Of a stretch of 64,000 nt of DNA, positions 21,335 through 33,760 are shown in pieces. The first letter of the stretch is position 1. Each line of letters begins with the position of its first letter. The DNA is taken from assembly GCA_022497145.1 (NCBI GenBank), contig MU385925.1:62001-126000 (forward strand). Reading direction: 5' to 3'. Source of the stretch: Rostrohypoxylon terebratum. Taxonomy: Eukaryota > Ascomycota > Sordariomycetes > Xylariales > Hypoxylaceae. The position numbers were made by a program, and so were the translations under genes. Under the pieces are notes generated by a model, which saw only the letters and a list, made by a program, of their open reading frames with translations, was not told where the DNA came from and ran no database searches.

Positions 21335-23090
21335 CGTGCGTGGTTAGCATGGATGGGAGTTTGGAGTTAGCGATTGCCCTAGGAATGGTCGAAGCTTCAT
21401 GAAGAGACTGGGGAAGAAAAGGATGCGAAACGTTGGGATTATCATGGTTGCAACTTGTTAAACTGGTGATCCAGGCTGAGGTCGATCAGACCGGTGTGGC
21501 TACACGGCATAGGTGCCTGCCTCCAGTATTACAGTACCTTACTCTTAATCAATCCTTCCACCAACTGCATAGTTACCTATTGATAGCGCTACTAACCTCC
21601 CTGCTGTAGGGGCCTTAGGTACTATCTACTAGGTGTATAGCTTTTGGAATAGCAGCTTGCAGATCTCTAATTTTTGTAATAGATATGATGACGACGCAAA
21701 CCTGCAGGGGAATATACTACGTATACCCAATCGCCTGAGGGTAGTTCTGTGGAAACATCCATTACTACCTAGGTTAGGTAGATCCGTATTAGGTAGGTAC
21801 TAGGTAGTGAACCCAGCATGTAGCACTTTCATCGAGAACATGATCTGCAATCGTTATCGACTCTGACACTCTACTTAGCAAAGTAATGCGGAGTATTATT
21901 TGTGAGATTGTTCGTTGCCAAGTGACTGAGAAGAACGCAATTAGCCTGTATAAGCGGTGGCCCAATTGGACACTGAGCTCATTAATGCTGACAGGGCTTG
22001 TATTATCTAGGCTGTTACGAAGTACTCAGGCCCTTGATGGAAATATTTTGGGATCTTGCGGCAGTTATAGCGGTTATGACCATCTTGGATGACATGAAAC
22101 AGCATGTTTAAGATCTAAGCCTTAAATACCTAGTAGGTACCTACCTAGGACCTAGATCCTAGGTAGACTCGAAAGTGGATGGTAGATTGTATAAAAAAAT
22201 CTCATAGGTACCGAGGTAGGTAGTCGACAAAAGTGAACTTGTCAAGCAGAATTGTTAACATTTAATCAAAGCACTCATGGAGGTAAGTAGATGATGTATA
22301 TGAAAAACGGAGGTTTACCTAGTCTGCCACTTGTGCTAATGATGGCATTTTGAAAGGCAGTTATGCCGAGACTATACGGGGTATATCTGGCCGATGATGA
22401 GGAGCTGTATCCGAATACCTGGTTCCGCCCCATGGGGAAACGGGACCGCCAAGGGGACTAAGCGTGGGGTATATAAATGTACCTTCTTTTCAAGGAGAGC
22501 TTGCGCTTCCTAATTACGTTCCATTTTCAGCCTCTATTCAACTTCATTCTCCTCTAGTCGCTCTATGTAGTAGGTGCTAGGTACAATTTGATATATTATC
22601 GAGTAGTCTCTCAATTATGGGGCTTGCTTTGACATGGTAGAGAACGCCCGGATCCTGTGATTCCTCCGACTTTGGCAGGGTACCTATATCGAACGCTGGT
22701 ACTGGGTATCTTCGCTGATTCAGCACAAGCTCCTAGCACCAAAAGTGACCTATAGTACGATCCTATTAGATCTTTCAGATTACTAACCGAATCAAGTCAG
22801 CATTAGCGAGTCAATAGTACCCATCGTGTGCACTACTCCGCAAAACAAGTCGGCATCGAATTTGGGGGGGAATATCCACATAGATTTCCCCGCCAAGATC
22901 GGCAGTTTGGATGGACAATACCTTGAAGGAGTTGGTAGGAAGGGTGCCTATTTCCTATGCTATTATAACTGCGCGGGGCGTCCCTTTAGCTGATTAGTAG
23001 TTTACATTTTCTGTGTTGAAGCTGGAGGTTCGGTAACTACCTACTCTGCCTGTGAAGACATACAGCCAGTTACCCAATTTGGACGACAAG
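21335..23090. other. 1.75-kb divergent intergenic region
   Basis: No convincing gene; the open frame at 21886-22092 has no features. Palindromic TAGGTAC/CCTAGG runs cluster near 21758-21807 and 22123-22165. A TATATAAAT element (22470-22478) is followed by a pyrimidine-rich stretch that looks like a transcription start region. It lies about 610 bp before the P450 start. Confidence 0.5.
22470..22478 (+). promoter_or_regulatory. TATA-like element upstream of second P450
   Basis: TATATAAAT followed by CT-rich leader-like DNA (22485-22560). It is about 610 bp upstream of the P450 start at 23091. It may serve that gene with a long leader, or be a leftover from another transcript. Confidence 0.3.
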
Positions 23091-24961
23091 ATGTTGGCCG
23101 AATTTCTTGCTAGCATCGGCTTTGCTGTGGCACTCTCATATTTCAGTTTAATATTTCCAAAAGTAAGAACGTCAAAGAAATTTCAGGTAATAGGCGACTG
23201 TTTGACTAACACACTAGTGATAGTTACGGCAAGAGTGGAAACTATATGCTCATCGCTCAGAACTTCCGCCAGGTCCTAAAGTCCTAAAGTCTGGTCTTCG
23301 GAAACCATGGCTATGGTTCCGAGAGTTGAATAAGGAGTATGGAGATGTTGTATACCTTCAGATGGGACCGACGCCAACCATCATTTTAGGTTCTGCCCAA
23401 GCGGCATGGGACCTACTCGAGAAACGAGGCGCCAAGTATTCGTCGAGGCCGCGGTTTATTATGGGGGGTGAGCTCCTATCAGGAGGTATGCGAGGGCTCA
23501 TGTCGCCGTACGGGTCTTTTTGGAGACGTTGGCGAAAACTGCTGCATGGCGGGTTTATGCAACGTCAAAGCGAAACTTATAGGCCGATCCAAAGTTTGGA
23601 ATCCAAGGTGCTTATGAATGATTTACTCAAAACCCCCGAAAAATTCCGAAAACATCTTGAGCGTTATGCGGCTTCGGTTATCGTCACTGTCACCTATGGA
23701 CGGAGGGTAGAAGACGTGGATACCGATATTGTGGTGCAACGCAATGGCGAATCGATGGATCGCTTAACCCAAGTCAAGTAAGGAATTTTCAACTACTTCG
23801 TTCTATGCTGACTCCTTCATAGTATTCCTGGGAAGTACGCAGTCGAGCGGTATCCGGCGCTCAAATACGTACCTAGCATCTTTGCGCCATGGAAAGCTCA
23901 GGTGCTAAAGCAACGACAGAAGGATATTCAACTATACACTGAACTTATGGATGATGTAAAAGAGAGAATGGCTAAGGGAAAATTGCCCCCCTGTTTTGCC
24001 AAGAGTCTCTTAGAGGAACAGGAAAGTCTCGGAATGCCGGATCTCGAACTTGCCTATGCCGCTGGGTCCCCTTTCGGCGCTGGAGTAGAGACGGTAGGCC
24101 CCTATATTCCCTTGAAATGCCAAGGCATCCCACGCTGACCTTCGATTTCGTATCAAGTCAGCAGGTACACTTGCTAGCTTTCTCCTAGCTTGCGTGAAGT
24201 TCGGTCCACAGTTCATCCCGAAGGCACAGAAAGAACTCGATAGGATAATAGGAAAAGCCAGACTTCCCACGTTCGAAGATATGCCTCAACTGCCTTACAT
24301 CAAGGCAGTGGCGGCTGAGACGTTACGTTGGAGGCCAGTTGCTGTGCTAGGCGGTACGCCGCATGCAAGTACCGCTGACGATGTGTACAAAGGGATGTTT
24401 ATCCCCAAAGGAAGTACTATCATTGCACCTCTCTGGAGCAGTAAGTGGGGAAATTTCACTGTTTCAATCCGCCAACAATAATAACATTATTATGCTTAGT
24501 TCACTTGAACGAATCGGATTTCCCAGATCCAGACAATTTTCAACCAGAGCGCTTTTTAGGGGGCCGTGAATATCCCGGCACATTTGGCCATAGCGCCTTT
24601 GGTTGGGGAAGAAGAATTTGCCCCGGAATGCATCTCGGAACCGCGTCTGTGGAGCTTAACATCGCGCGTATACTGTGGGCTTTCGAGGTCGGACCTGCAA
24701 AAGATGCTAATGGGAAGGATATTGATGTTGACATGTAAGTATTATTTCCTAATGAAATACCTAGTCAGGTGAAGTATTATTAGACAGGAGCTTATTATAT
24801 TCAGATTTGCATTTTCGGATGGATTCAATTCCAGCCCGTTGCCGTTCCCCTGCTCGATAAAGCCACGATCTTCAGCACATGCGGAAGTGATCCAACAAGA
24901 ATTCCGAGATGCCGTGGAATCGTTGAAAACGTATACCGCGGTTACTAACAAAGTCTCTTAA
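23091..24961 (+). CDS. Cytochrome P450 monooxygenase (secondary-metabolism type)
   Basis: Six exons: 23091-23162, 23224-23777, 23823-24093, 24158-24440, 24500-24734, 24805-24961, giving 523 residues in phase. Exon 1 gives a short membrane anchor (MLAEFLASIGFAVALSYF). I-helix SAGTLASF is at about 300-307 and is rebuilt by removing the third intron. ExxR is ETLR near 352, PERF follows, and the heme loop FGWGRRICPGMH has its Cys near 433. It resembles fungal P450s annotated as O-methylsterigmatocystin oxidoreductase-like; the substrate is unknown. An odd spot is the proline hinge ELPPGPK, which runs almost directly into PWLWFRELNKEYGDV. The usual IGN-type segment is missing, and an 8-bp tandem duplication (GTCCTAAA, 23273-23288) sits there. 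The first intron choice (23163-23223) is the least certain. The gene may be intact or mildly damaged. Confidence 0.84.
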
Positions 24962-26839
24962 ATTAAGCGGGTTAGAAATGTAGGTATATGTCATAGGCGG
25001 TTTGTCTTCAAGTTCAAATTGAAGTATTGATTCCCTTGCATTAGGGATAGGCAGGTACCTTATTAGAAGGAAAGTTGGCCATTGTGAACACATAGGGGTC
25101 CGGTTAGAATTATAGCATCCCATCGTTGCCGCGTTTAGATTTGATAAAATTGGGAATCAAGAAGAATTCCTTTTTTTATGTGGCTTGAACACTATTCTTA
25201 TTGCAACTACTAATAGGACACATGTCGACCCAAGTCAAGCTAGAACCCTTCGAGATATGGCGCACCCCAAAGAGGCAGGCATGTGCGGGCGACCGTGCTT
25301 TGGCTGGGGCAGTGGAGATAAAGAGGGGGGTTAAAAAAAGAAAAGAGGACTCAATCCCAGTTGCTGGGATTTGTTAGAGCTTTCTAGTATTTCGAGGCTC
25401 TCTTGCGGGCCGTTTTCTTGAATTATATTTGGATATGGAAACTTATAGCACCTACCGAATTTGTTTTGCGAAGAGCCGGTCTATCTGACGACCTTACCTA
25501 CCTTCTATCTATCATGTCGATAGATAGGTAGGTAGTACCTACCTAGGCTCTACCTGTTCCAAGATGTGCAAGAAATGTGTAAAAATGGGTGTGTAGCATA
25601 GGGCTGCCGCCCGGATCGCATCATCTATCTAGATGCGAACAACAGGTAATTTCAACGCAACCCAATCACACCTACGACTACGACTATACCTCAAACACTT
25701 CATCAACTAAACATAGATGAAAGGATATTAGGTAGGTTTTGGCTAGTCACCTATAGGTTCTCGAGGTGAGTTGTCCTATCAAGTACCTAGTATACATAAA
25801 TGCGACTCAAGCGCTGATCAGGCTGATCAGGGTCTATTGGGGAGCAGCGTCCATAGTACACACATAAATCGATGTTGAACCCTGGTACTGCTGCATAGCG
25901 GGTTGCAACTTTTTCGGACCACCCGAGTACTAGCACTATCGCGTCACGTCACGCACCAACGACTGTTCTGACTCGATGAAGTGAGATTACCTAGGTCCTA
26001 GTTGCCCTTATATCCGTCCACGCGTAACATCAGCGAGATATTAATCTTATAACAAGTAGGTTTTGGTAGATCGTATTTCAACCACGAACTGCTTGGAAGT
26101 TGGCAAATCTATTCGAGGCTGAAGTGCCTACCTAGTACCTAGGACCCAGGTAGTTATTGTGACTTGAGACATTGGAATCACTGGTAGCATGTGCAAGGCT
26201 CTAAGGAAATAAACTGCGAGGAAACGGACTTGATGCCGCTTGCCAAGATCCTTCCAAAAGAATAGGGTACCATCGAGCCCTGGGAGTGACGAGGACTACC
26301 CCATGTCATGTAGCATTCGGTTGTTCAATCCATGCTCGATGGAAAGTCCAGCTTCGCCATATCAAGATTGAACGGTAGCTAGTGCTGACAAGGCATAAAG
26401 CTACTTGGCGAATCATATTCTAATGGAAGCTTTCTGGAAATTCTATAGCCTACCGGTCTTACCTAATATAATAGATCGGCAGTACCCGCCATGGGCAACC
26501 CATGGATCCCAGAATCTCAGCTTCAATTTCACCACCCCGGAAGGACTCCCTCAGATGTTTTGCTTTTCTTTCTCTCCTCTAACATCTATGTAGGCCACTC
26601 GATGTCATCTCGTTTGGTCTGTTATCCATTCTCATTGCTTGGGTCATCAAGTGAACATCTTGGGAACTTGGGGATTTTGCATGACACCATCAATCACTTC
26701 GATAAAGTCAAGGGCCAAATACAGTGAACCACGCGAGCATCAGTGAACCATATCCACCACCCCGAGATCCGAGTCTCGGCATTGTTGCATTGTTCAACAC
26801 AGAACATAAGGCTCCCAGGGTGGAAGCCCCAAATTCAGC
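24962..26839. other. 1.9-kb intergenic region
   Basis: No gene recognised on either strand; the open frames at 26405-26727 lack domain features. TAGGTAGGTAGTACCTACCTAGG runs lie at about 25524-25549, and TAGTACCTAGGACC near 26132-26148. The right end should hold the promoter of the membrane protein starting at 26840. Confidence 0.5.
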
Positions 26840-28153
26840 ATGCTCTTCCATACGATACTAGTCGTCGTCTGTGCTTCGCAGAGCATAGCACGGAGCATAC
26901 CTCATCAGATATGGGCGCGAAATACAGCCGAAAGTAAGGAATCTGAATTTTCTTCATTCTGATTTATCGCGAAAGCTAGACTCTAGCTTCTACGCCTCTA
27001 CGATAACCATAAAGCTTTCATTGCGATCTCATTTTTGTTTTCGAATCCCAACAGGTATCTTTGATATGACGACATATTGGGCTATTACTAATATAAATTC
27101 GCCACAGATGTAATACTAGCAGACTGCACCAACCCATCGAACTTGAGTGACCAATCGTCGGAGGTGACATATTACACTGGCAGCCCGGACTCCACGCCGG
27201 ACGACATCTCAACCGTGACTACTGGACAACACTGGAATTGGTCAAACAAGACAACAGTAGGATATTTCAGCGATACGGGTACTAAGTTTACCGCCGTACT
27301 TAACCCAACAGGCCACGCTGGGGATTATGCAGGAACAGGCAACAACGGGTACGGAAACTTCACTTGCTGGCAGACGGACTCGATCCTCGTGTACACGCAC
27401 AACAACAGAGACTGCTACGTCCAGTACGATTGCAATCACTCAGGTATGTTTCTACGTCCTACTTAGATATGCTCCTTTTGTTTCGTATCTACCTGTTGTC
27501 ATGTATACAGTGGGATCCGGTTGGCTAGAAAAATAACTAGTTTTACCAGTAAGATCGATACGAAGATCATGGCCATATGATGCCAATACCTTAAAGGCTT
27601 AGGAATATTACTAATCTCACTGTTATTAGGGACGCCCGCTTCGATAACAGCGGCATCGTCCAGTGCCACGGCCGCAGCCGCGTCAGCAACATCAGCATCG
27701 GCGGCCTCTTCGGGCAGCTCACATCTATCCGTCGGCGCCATAGTAGGCCTCAGTATCGGAGTAGCAGCTGGCGCAGTGTTACTAGCGGGTCTAGCTGCAT
27801 TCTTCCTGTGGCGTCACTACCACACCAAGAAGGCGAATGTAGCAATTCCTAGTGCTCTAGAGAAAGAGAAAGGACCTGAAACCGGAATACCGCCTCAAGC
27901 CCCTTCGCCTGTGAATGCGATATGGCAAGGGCCCGGCGTGAGAGAGATGCATATACCGACCGTCTACCATGAATTACACAACCAGGATCGGCCGACGGAG
28001 ATATACGGCGAGGCTCTCAGAGGGGAATTAGACGCGACTCCCGGAGTGTTAGAGCTTCACAACCACGACCTACCACCTGGATATAACCACGATACGTCGC
28101 CGCCCGAAACAGTAAACCCCGGTGCTTACGGAGCTTTCAAGGGACCTATCTGA
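26840..28153 (+). CDS. Single-pass cell-surface membrane protein with secreted ectodomain
   Basis: Exons 26840-26933, 27108-27443 and 27630-28153 give 317 residues in phase. Signal peptide MLFHTILVVVCASQSIARS; a small Cys-containing ectodomain of about 130 residues (DCTNPSNL, FTCWQTDSILVYTHNN, CYVQYDCNHS); an Ala/Ser-rich stalk; one transmembrane helix (VGAIVGLSIGVAAGAVLLAGLAAFFLW); then a 110-residue Pro-rich cytosolic tail with LHNHDLPPGY. The layout is like fungal wall-stress sensors, but no WSC domain is recognisable, so function is unknown. Both introns are unusually long for this window (174 and 186 nt) and each contains extra good splice sites. The first can be read as two abutting introns; the second can hide a 38-nt exon that ends the frame before the membrane helix. 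Confidence 0.78.
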
Positions 28154-30202
28154 TGATATGAAATGAGTAAAAGGTCATTATTAGATTCTAGGGAATGGGA
28201 TCGATCATTTGTCATTAAAAGAAAACTCAGTCGCAACTGAGAAACACCGCTTCAAAACGGGGGCACGCCGGCCTGATGCGAATCTCGAATCTCGAGACTC
28301 AATCTCGGGAGTCGCCAAGCTGAACGAGGTGCAACATAGTAGCTTGTTACAGGCCAAGGATTAATGGCGTTAAAAATTGCAAGGAACTAGTGAGGGTTTA
28401 CTTCGCTGGTCTAGTTATGAGACGAGATACTCTGTGCTCCTGAACTGCCAAGCTTTGGTTGATTCTAGGTATCCAAGGACAATTATGATCAACCACTGCA
28501 GATGTACGGATAGCTGATAAAATTTGGGTCAGCGATGAATAAGGCACCAAGTGAAAACTGGATGCTGTGTGTCAAGAAACCAGGATAAGGAGTTTCCACG
28601 GATTTCAACGAGTAGTTGATAATGATGTGTGTTATGGCTATGATCTTACCATCACGAGCCATGAATCTGACGGTGGGCAGTACTAACAAGCAAGGATATC
28701 TCATAGTCTCCGTCCGTTACCGCGACAGATCGATCTCTATAGTTCCTCAATGTAACTTGGTCCACTCTATCGACGAATTTGTCATGTGATATCACTTGCT
28801 TGCGAAAAGGCAAGATAATTCCAGAACCCAGATCTATCGTTAGACTTGCTCAGACTTTAGACGGAGAGTCTAATGGAGAGTCTAACATCGGATGGTATTC
28901 TTATCTACAAGTATGCATACGTGTATATCTGAAGGTCTAATGAGACATAGCTGAGTTTCTAACTCATTGTAAGGCTGGATTGATAAAGTGGTGCTTACAA
29001 CCGATGACACTGCTACAGCCCTAGTTTCCTCGATAAGCAACGCTTGAGGGAATTGTCATCTTTATCTCACTCAAATACGAGATACTTCGGAGTGTTCTTA
29101 GAAATAAAGAACACAACGGATAGGTTGAATGAGACTGTTGAAATAGACAATGGCATCCAATCAAATGACTCAAATAAAGAGAATATTCAATTCACCCCAT
29201 AGACAGAAATTTGGAAAGATATAATATGACCTGGGGAGTTCTGTTCTGGGGAATAGCTCAACCCTTCAATCCTAACAATTAGTAGAGGATTAAGTTTGCG
29301 TGATAGTTTACGATTATCGTGCTAAGTTTGCGAATAGTGACAGTGACGTCAGTAGAAACACGGTCTATCACACTGTACACTGTCAGACTGTGTGAGACGA
29401 AAGCGGTGACTCGGAGCCTTGGAAGGAACCTTGGAAGTTCCTAGGACCTAGGTTTAGCCCAGGTTGAAGACCCGCCCCCACTTACCATTCTTCTTGTTTT
29501 GATAGGGTAAGAAGAACGCTTATTGTTGCCTTAATCGCTGACAACCGCCTCAGGCAACAACTTCTTGACCCACAACGATTATTATCGCAAAGATTTTACT
29601 TGTGAAAGGAAAGAAAAAGACGAAAATTTCGAGACCCCACCGACAAAAGCCCCACCAAGCCACGACCCAAAAAATACTGGAGCCCAAGGGACTTTTATCG
29701 CCCCCGCACAGATTTCCTCCTTACCACTACACTGCCTTTACACCGTCATCAATCCCCTAAACAATTCACCTAATAATTAACAACCTAAAGAAAAAAAAAA
29801 AGTTCGTGGAGGATACAATTGAACTTTTTTTTTTCCCATTTCATATTTCCACATATCGAGTAGTGAGAAACAATTAGCATTTCTCCCTTTTTATTTCTCG
29901 ATAACTCTCCACTCATTCATCTAGATTCAAACGGTCACATTGACTTGTGATCGTATTTGAAATCGAGTTCGACAACGATAAAACTCGCCGTCGTTATTGT
30001 CGTTATTGTCGCTATCGTCGCTATCAGAAAATAACGTCTGTAGCCTAAGCGGGGTAGATTTCTTCCAATTTCATCATATTCGATCACCTCAATCGTACCT
30101 ATCATCCGCCATCCGCCATCCGCCATCTCCTAGCTCCCTTTTTTTCTTCTTCTTATTTTCGGTCGGTAATAGACAAAACAAGAGATAAAAAAAGGCACCA
30201 AG
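28154..30202. other. 2-kb intergenic region upstream of ARB1
   Basis: No gene recognised. CCTAGGACCTAGG lies near 29439-29451. The last 400 bp (from about 29790) are poly-A/T and pyrimidine rich and contain trinucleotide-like runs (GTCGTTATT, 29990-30026; CATCCGC, 30101-30126). This looks like the promoter and leader of the ribosome-biogenesis gene. Confidence 0.5.
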
Positions 30203-32228
30203 ATGGTTTCTGCATCTAAAGAAAAGCGTCTCGCCAAGAAGGCCGCCGAGGGCAAAGGCGAGAAGAAGACCCTTGTCTCTCGTTCTAAGGCTGGCTCTAA
30301 GGCCGCATCCAAGAATGCGAGCGCTGCTGGTTCTGTCGCCGGCGACGATACTCCCCCCGATCTAGACGATGTCCCCGCCACTGATGAGAAGAAGATGGAA
30401 AAGGCCAAGGCCATGTCGAACCAGACAGACAAAGATGGATTATCTGACCGTATCACCACTGGTGTCTTAGCATCCGTACCCACCAGCAGAGACGTCAAGA
30501 TCATCAGCGCCAGCTTAACCTTCCACGGTCGTGTCCTTCTCAACGAAACTGACCTCGAACTTTCATTCGGACGTCGATATGGATTGCTCGGTGAGAACGG
30601 TTGCGGAAAGAGTACTCTCCTTAAGGCCATTGCTGCGCGAGAGTACCCTATCCCCGAGCACGTCGATATCTACCTCCTGAATGAAGGTGCCCCTCCCTCT
30701 GACCTTGGTGCTCTAGAGTGGGTTCTCAAGGAGGCCGAGAAAGAGATGGATCGTCTAGACAGACTAGCGGAACAACTTCTCGAGGACGAAGGCCCCGACA
30801 GCCCCGTGCTCATGGATGTCTATGAGGTATATACACATATACACCCATCTCCCTCTCCTTCTCCCTCTCCCTCTCTTATTGAACTATACTAACAAGACTC
30901 GATAGCACATGGACAAGATGGATCCCTCCACCTTCGCTACCCGAGCCTCCCTTATCCTGACTGGTCTCGGCTTCAACAAGGTCACCATCAACAAGAAGAC
31001 TAAGGATATGTCTGGTGGTTGGCGTATGCGTGTCGCCCTTGCCAAGGCCCTATTCGTCAAGCCCACCTTGCTACTCCTTGACGACCCAACTGCTCACTTG
31101 GATCTCGAAGCCTGCGTGTGGCTCGAGGAATACATGAAGAAGTGGGAGCGAACCCTTATCCTAGTCTCTCATTCGCAGGATTTCCTTAACGGCGTGTGCA
31201 CCAACATGATCGACATGCGAAAGCAGCAGCTCATGTACTATGGTGGTAACTTCGACTCTTACAACAAGACCCGTAAGGAACAGGAGGTCAACCAGATGAC
31301 TGCCTACAAGAAACAGCAAGAAGAAATCAAGCACATCAAGGAATTCATCGCCAGCGCCGGTACCTACGCCAACTTGGTGCGACAGGCCAAGTCCCGACAG
31401 AAGATCCTCGACAAGATGATTGCTGACGGTCTCATCGAAGAAGTCAAGGAGGAGAGGGAGTTCAAGTTCCGGTTCACAGACGTTGAGAAGCTACCTCCTC
31501 CAGTCTTGTCATTTGACGACGTCACCTTCTCTTACTCGGGTGAGGCCAAGGATGATCTCTACCGCAACATCGATCTCGGTTTCGATATGGATTCCCGAAC
31601 AGCCCTGGTCGGTCCCAACGGTGTCGGCAAGAGTACCCTTCTGCGTCTGATGACCGGAAAGCTCTCTCCAACCTCCGGTTCCGTTCGTCGCCACACGCAT
31701 CTTAAGCTTGGAATGTACTCCCAGCACAGCGCTGACCAGCTCGACTTGACCAAGAGCGCCTTGGATTTCGTCCGTGACAAGTACCGCGAGAAGTCACAGG
31801 ACTACCAATTCTGGCGTCAGACCCTTGGCAGATACGGAGTCACTGGTTCCGTCCAAACCGCCATCATGGGCACTCTATCCGAAGGTCAAAAAAGTCGAAT
31901 TGTGTTTGCCCTGCTTGCCATCGATTCGCCCAACATGCTTCTCCTCGACGAACCTACGAACGGTTTGGATATCCCCACTATCGATGCCCTAGCGGATGCC
32001 ATTGATAACTTCACCGGTGGTGTCATTGTTGTTTCTCACGACTTCAGGTAAGAACAGTTTGCCCCTTCTCTTTTTCGAAGTTGATACTAACATCACCATA
32101 GATTGCTCGACAAGATTGCTAAACAAATTCTCGTGTGCGAGAACAAAACTATCAAGCCTTGGGATGGCACGATAGGAGAATACAAGAACTACCTCCGGAA
32201 GAAGATGTTGGCTGCCGGCGCAGTCTAA
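30203..32228 (+). CDS. ARB1: ABCF ATPase ARB1 (ribosome biogenesis / export)
   Basis: Three exons: 30203-30826, 30906-32047, 32102-32228, giving 630 residues. A soluble twin-ABC protein without membrane segments. The Lys/Ala-rich N-terminus MVSASKEKRLAKKAAEG is typical of Arb1/ABCF2. First cassette: Walker A GENGCGKST near residue 131, signature MSGGW, and Walker B region LLLLDDPTAHLD, the DDPT form usual in this family. Second cassette: GPNGVGKST near residue 444, signature LSEGQ, Walker B LLLDEPTNGLD. HVDIYLLNEGAPPSDLGALEWVL is the family's conserved linker after the first Walker A. Yeast Arb1 is an essential shuttling factor for 40S and 60S biogenesis; the same housekeeping role is inferred here. 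The first intron has a CTCCCT-rich polypyrimidine stretch. Confidence 0.95.
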
Positions 32229-33760
32229 GATACCCCTCGCCTGTTTTAATCGGTCTAGAGGGTTGCGCGAATGTTGTTTTCAGCACAGTAGTACTTGCTA
32301 TTTGACAATCACGATTTTAAGGAATCCACACACACACACTCATGCATGGTCACGGCTCGGAGGTCTATAGAATGGACATGGAGGCGGGAGCCGTAGCCTC
32401 TTGGATTTTGAGGAAAAAGCTTATGATTTTTTAACTTAAAGCCTCGCTTTGCACATTGCGGGAACTGGCATCGGCATATGCTAGGTTTCCGCCAACTGGA
32501 ATAGACTTGTTAGATGAATTGAGAAAAATGATTTATATGAATACCTAGGTACCTAGTAGTTTCTTTGCTGTCGTGTGATATATGACTGCTACATGGTGAC
32601 TGTTACGTACTTGACTCTCATCCCATCTTCTCTGCTACCAACCACCAACCCCTAGTATATATGTGTTTATCTACATCAGACGCATACCTAGACTTTTTTT
32701 TTTGTCTGCACCTAATCAATTCGCTGTTCATTTACCTCGTACGAATACCACGGGGGAGTCCAGGCAGTTTCGCCCAACGGTCAACGCGTCTTAAGTAGGA
32801 GGTATGAACAACCGTGGTATCCCGTTCTTGACGGATTATCAGGACTATGAATGGATCTGGCTCCTAAGGTGGCTTCTCTTACCGGGTTGGTTTTTGTGCT
32901 GCCGATGGTTCTACGGGATAGATACCCAAAGACCGGAGAAGGCAAGGCACCTATCCGGGATATGGAGTTCGGGGTTTTGCGTAGAGGTAACTAACTACCT
33001 ACCTAGTGATTACACGTTTATTAGTTGATTAGTCCTTGAAGTTGGTGTGCGGAGTATGGCCTGATAAGATTCCGCCAATCTGATGGCGATCTCAGTTAGA
33101 AGCCGATTTAGGGCACGATCAAGTGCCTATCCCGATCCAAGAGTTTTACGACAGTTATTGGATGGATAAGCAGGGCGACATATCACATTCCACGGCATTT
33201 TGTGTATGAGTGTACACCCAACAACCAGCGAAAAAAGCACGAATAGGTTTCAGCACTTTTAAATCATTACTACCAGGCCAAACAGCGCAAACGCCACGGC
33301 GGGCATGCATGCAATTGATCGACTTGACTCCATGAGGTTCCGTACCCCTCCATCGTAATCCTACAACGATAATAGCGGGAGCCATCAATCCACAATCCAC
33401 AATCCACAATCCACGAAAAATTTCTGGTAGGTTTTTGCGAAAAAAGCAATTCCGATATTCTGCAAAGTCTGGCCGCCTAGTGCGACAATTTTGGTTCAAC
33501 TCCTCCGTCACACCTCGTAACTCTCCTCTCATGTTCTCTCTCTTTCTCTCAAAAACTTTGCCAAGTTAGAAAAGACGATTAACTAAAGCTCTATGATGAT
33601 TGTGTCCTGCCAAGAGCCCGTCTCTGAACATATGTAAATCGATGACCATTATAACGCCGTGATCCTCTGGTTTTATACAAGGTCTTCAACTTCCGTTGCG
33701 AGAAGTGCTGTTTGAGACCTGACGATATTTTAAAGGTGACGCGTAACCCTTCGTAGTAGG
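32229..33760. other. Convergent intergenic region between ARB1 and INO80
   Basis: No supported gene. A plus-strand frame at 32804-33028 (74 codons, Trp-rich) and a minus-strand frame at 33155-33532 (125 codons) are open but featureless. A 7-bp tandem repeat CAATCCA (four copies) lies at 33386-33414. Confidence 0.5.

Noticed and set aside
32804..33028. 74-codon Trp-rich plus-strand frame
   Set aside because: Too short and featureless; part of it is translated TAGGTAACTACCTA low-complexity DNA.
33155..33532. 125-codon minus-strand frame between ARB1 and INO80
   Set aside because: Contains the CAATCCA tandem repeat and has no recognisable feature; more likely 3' flank DNA of the two converging genes.
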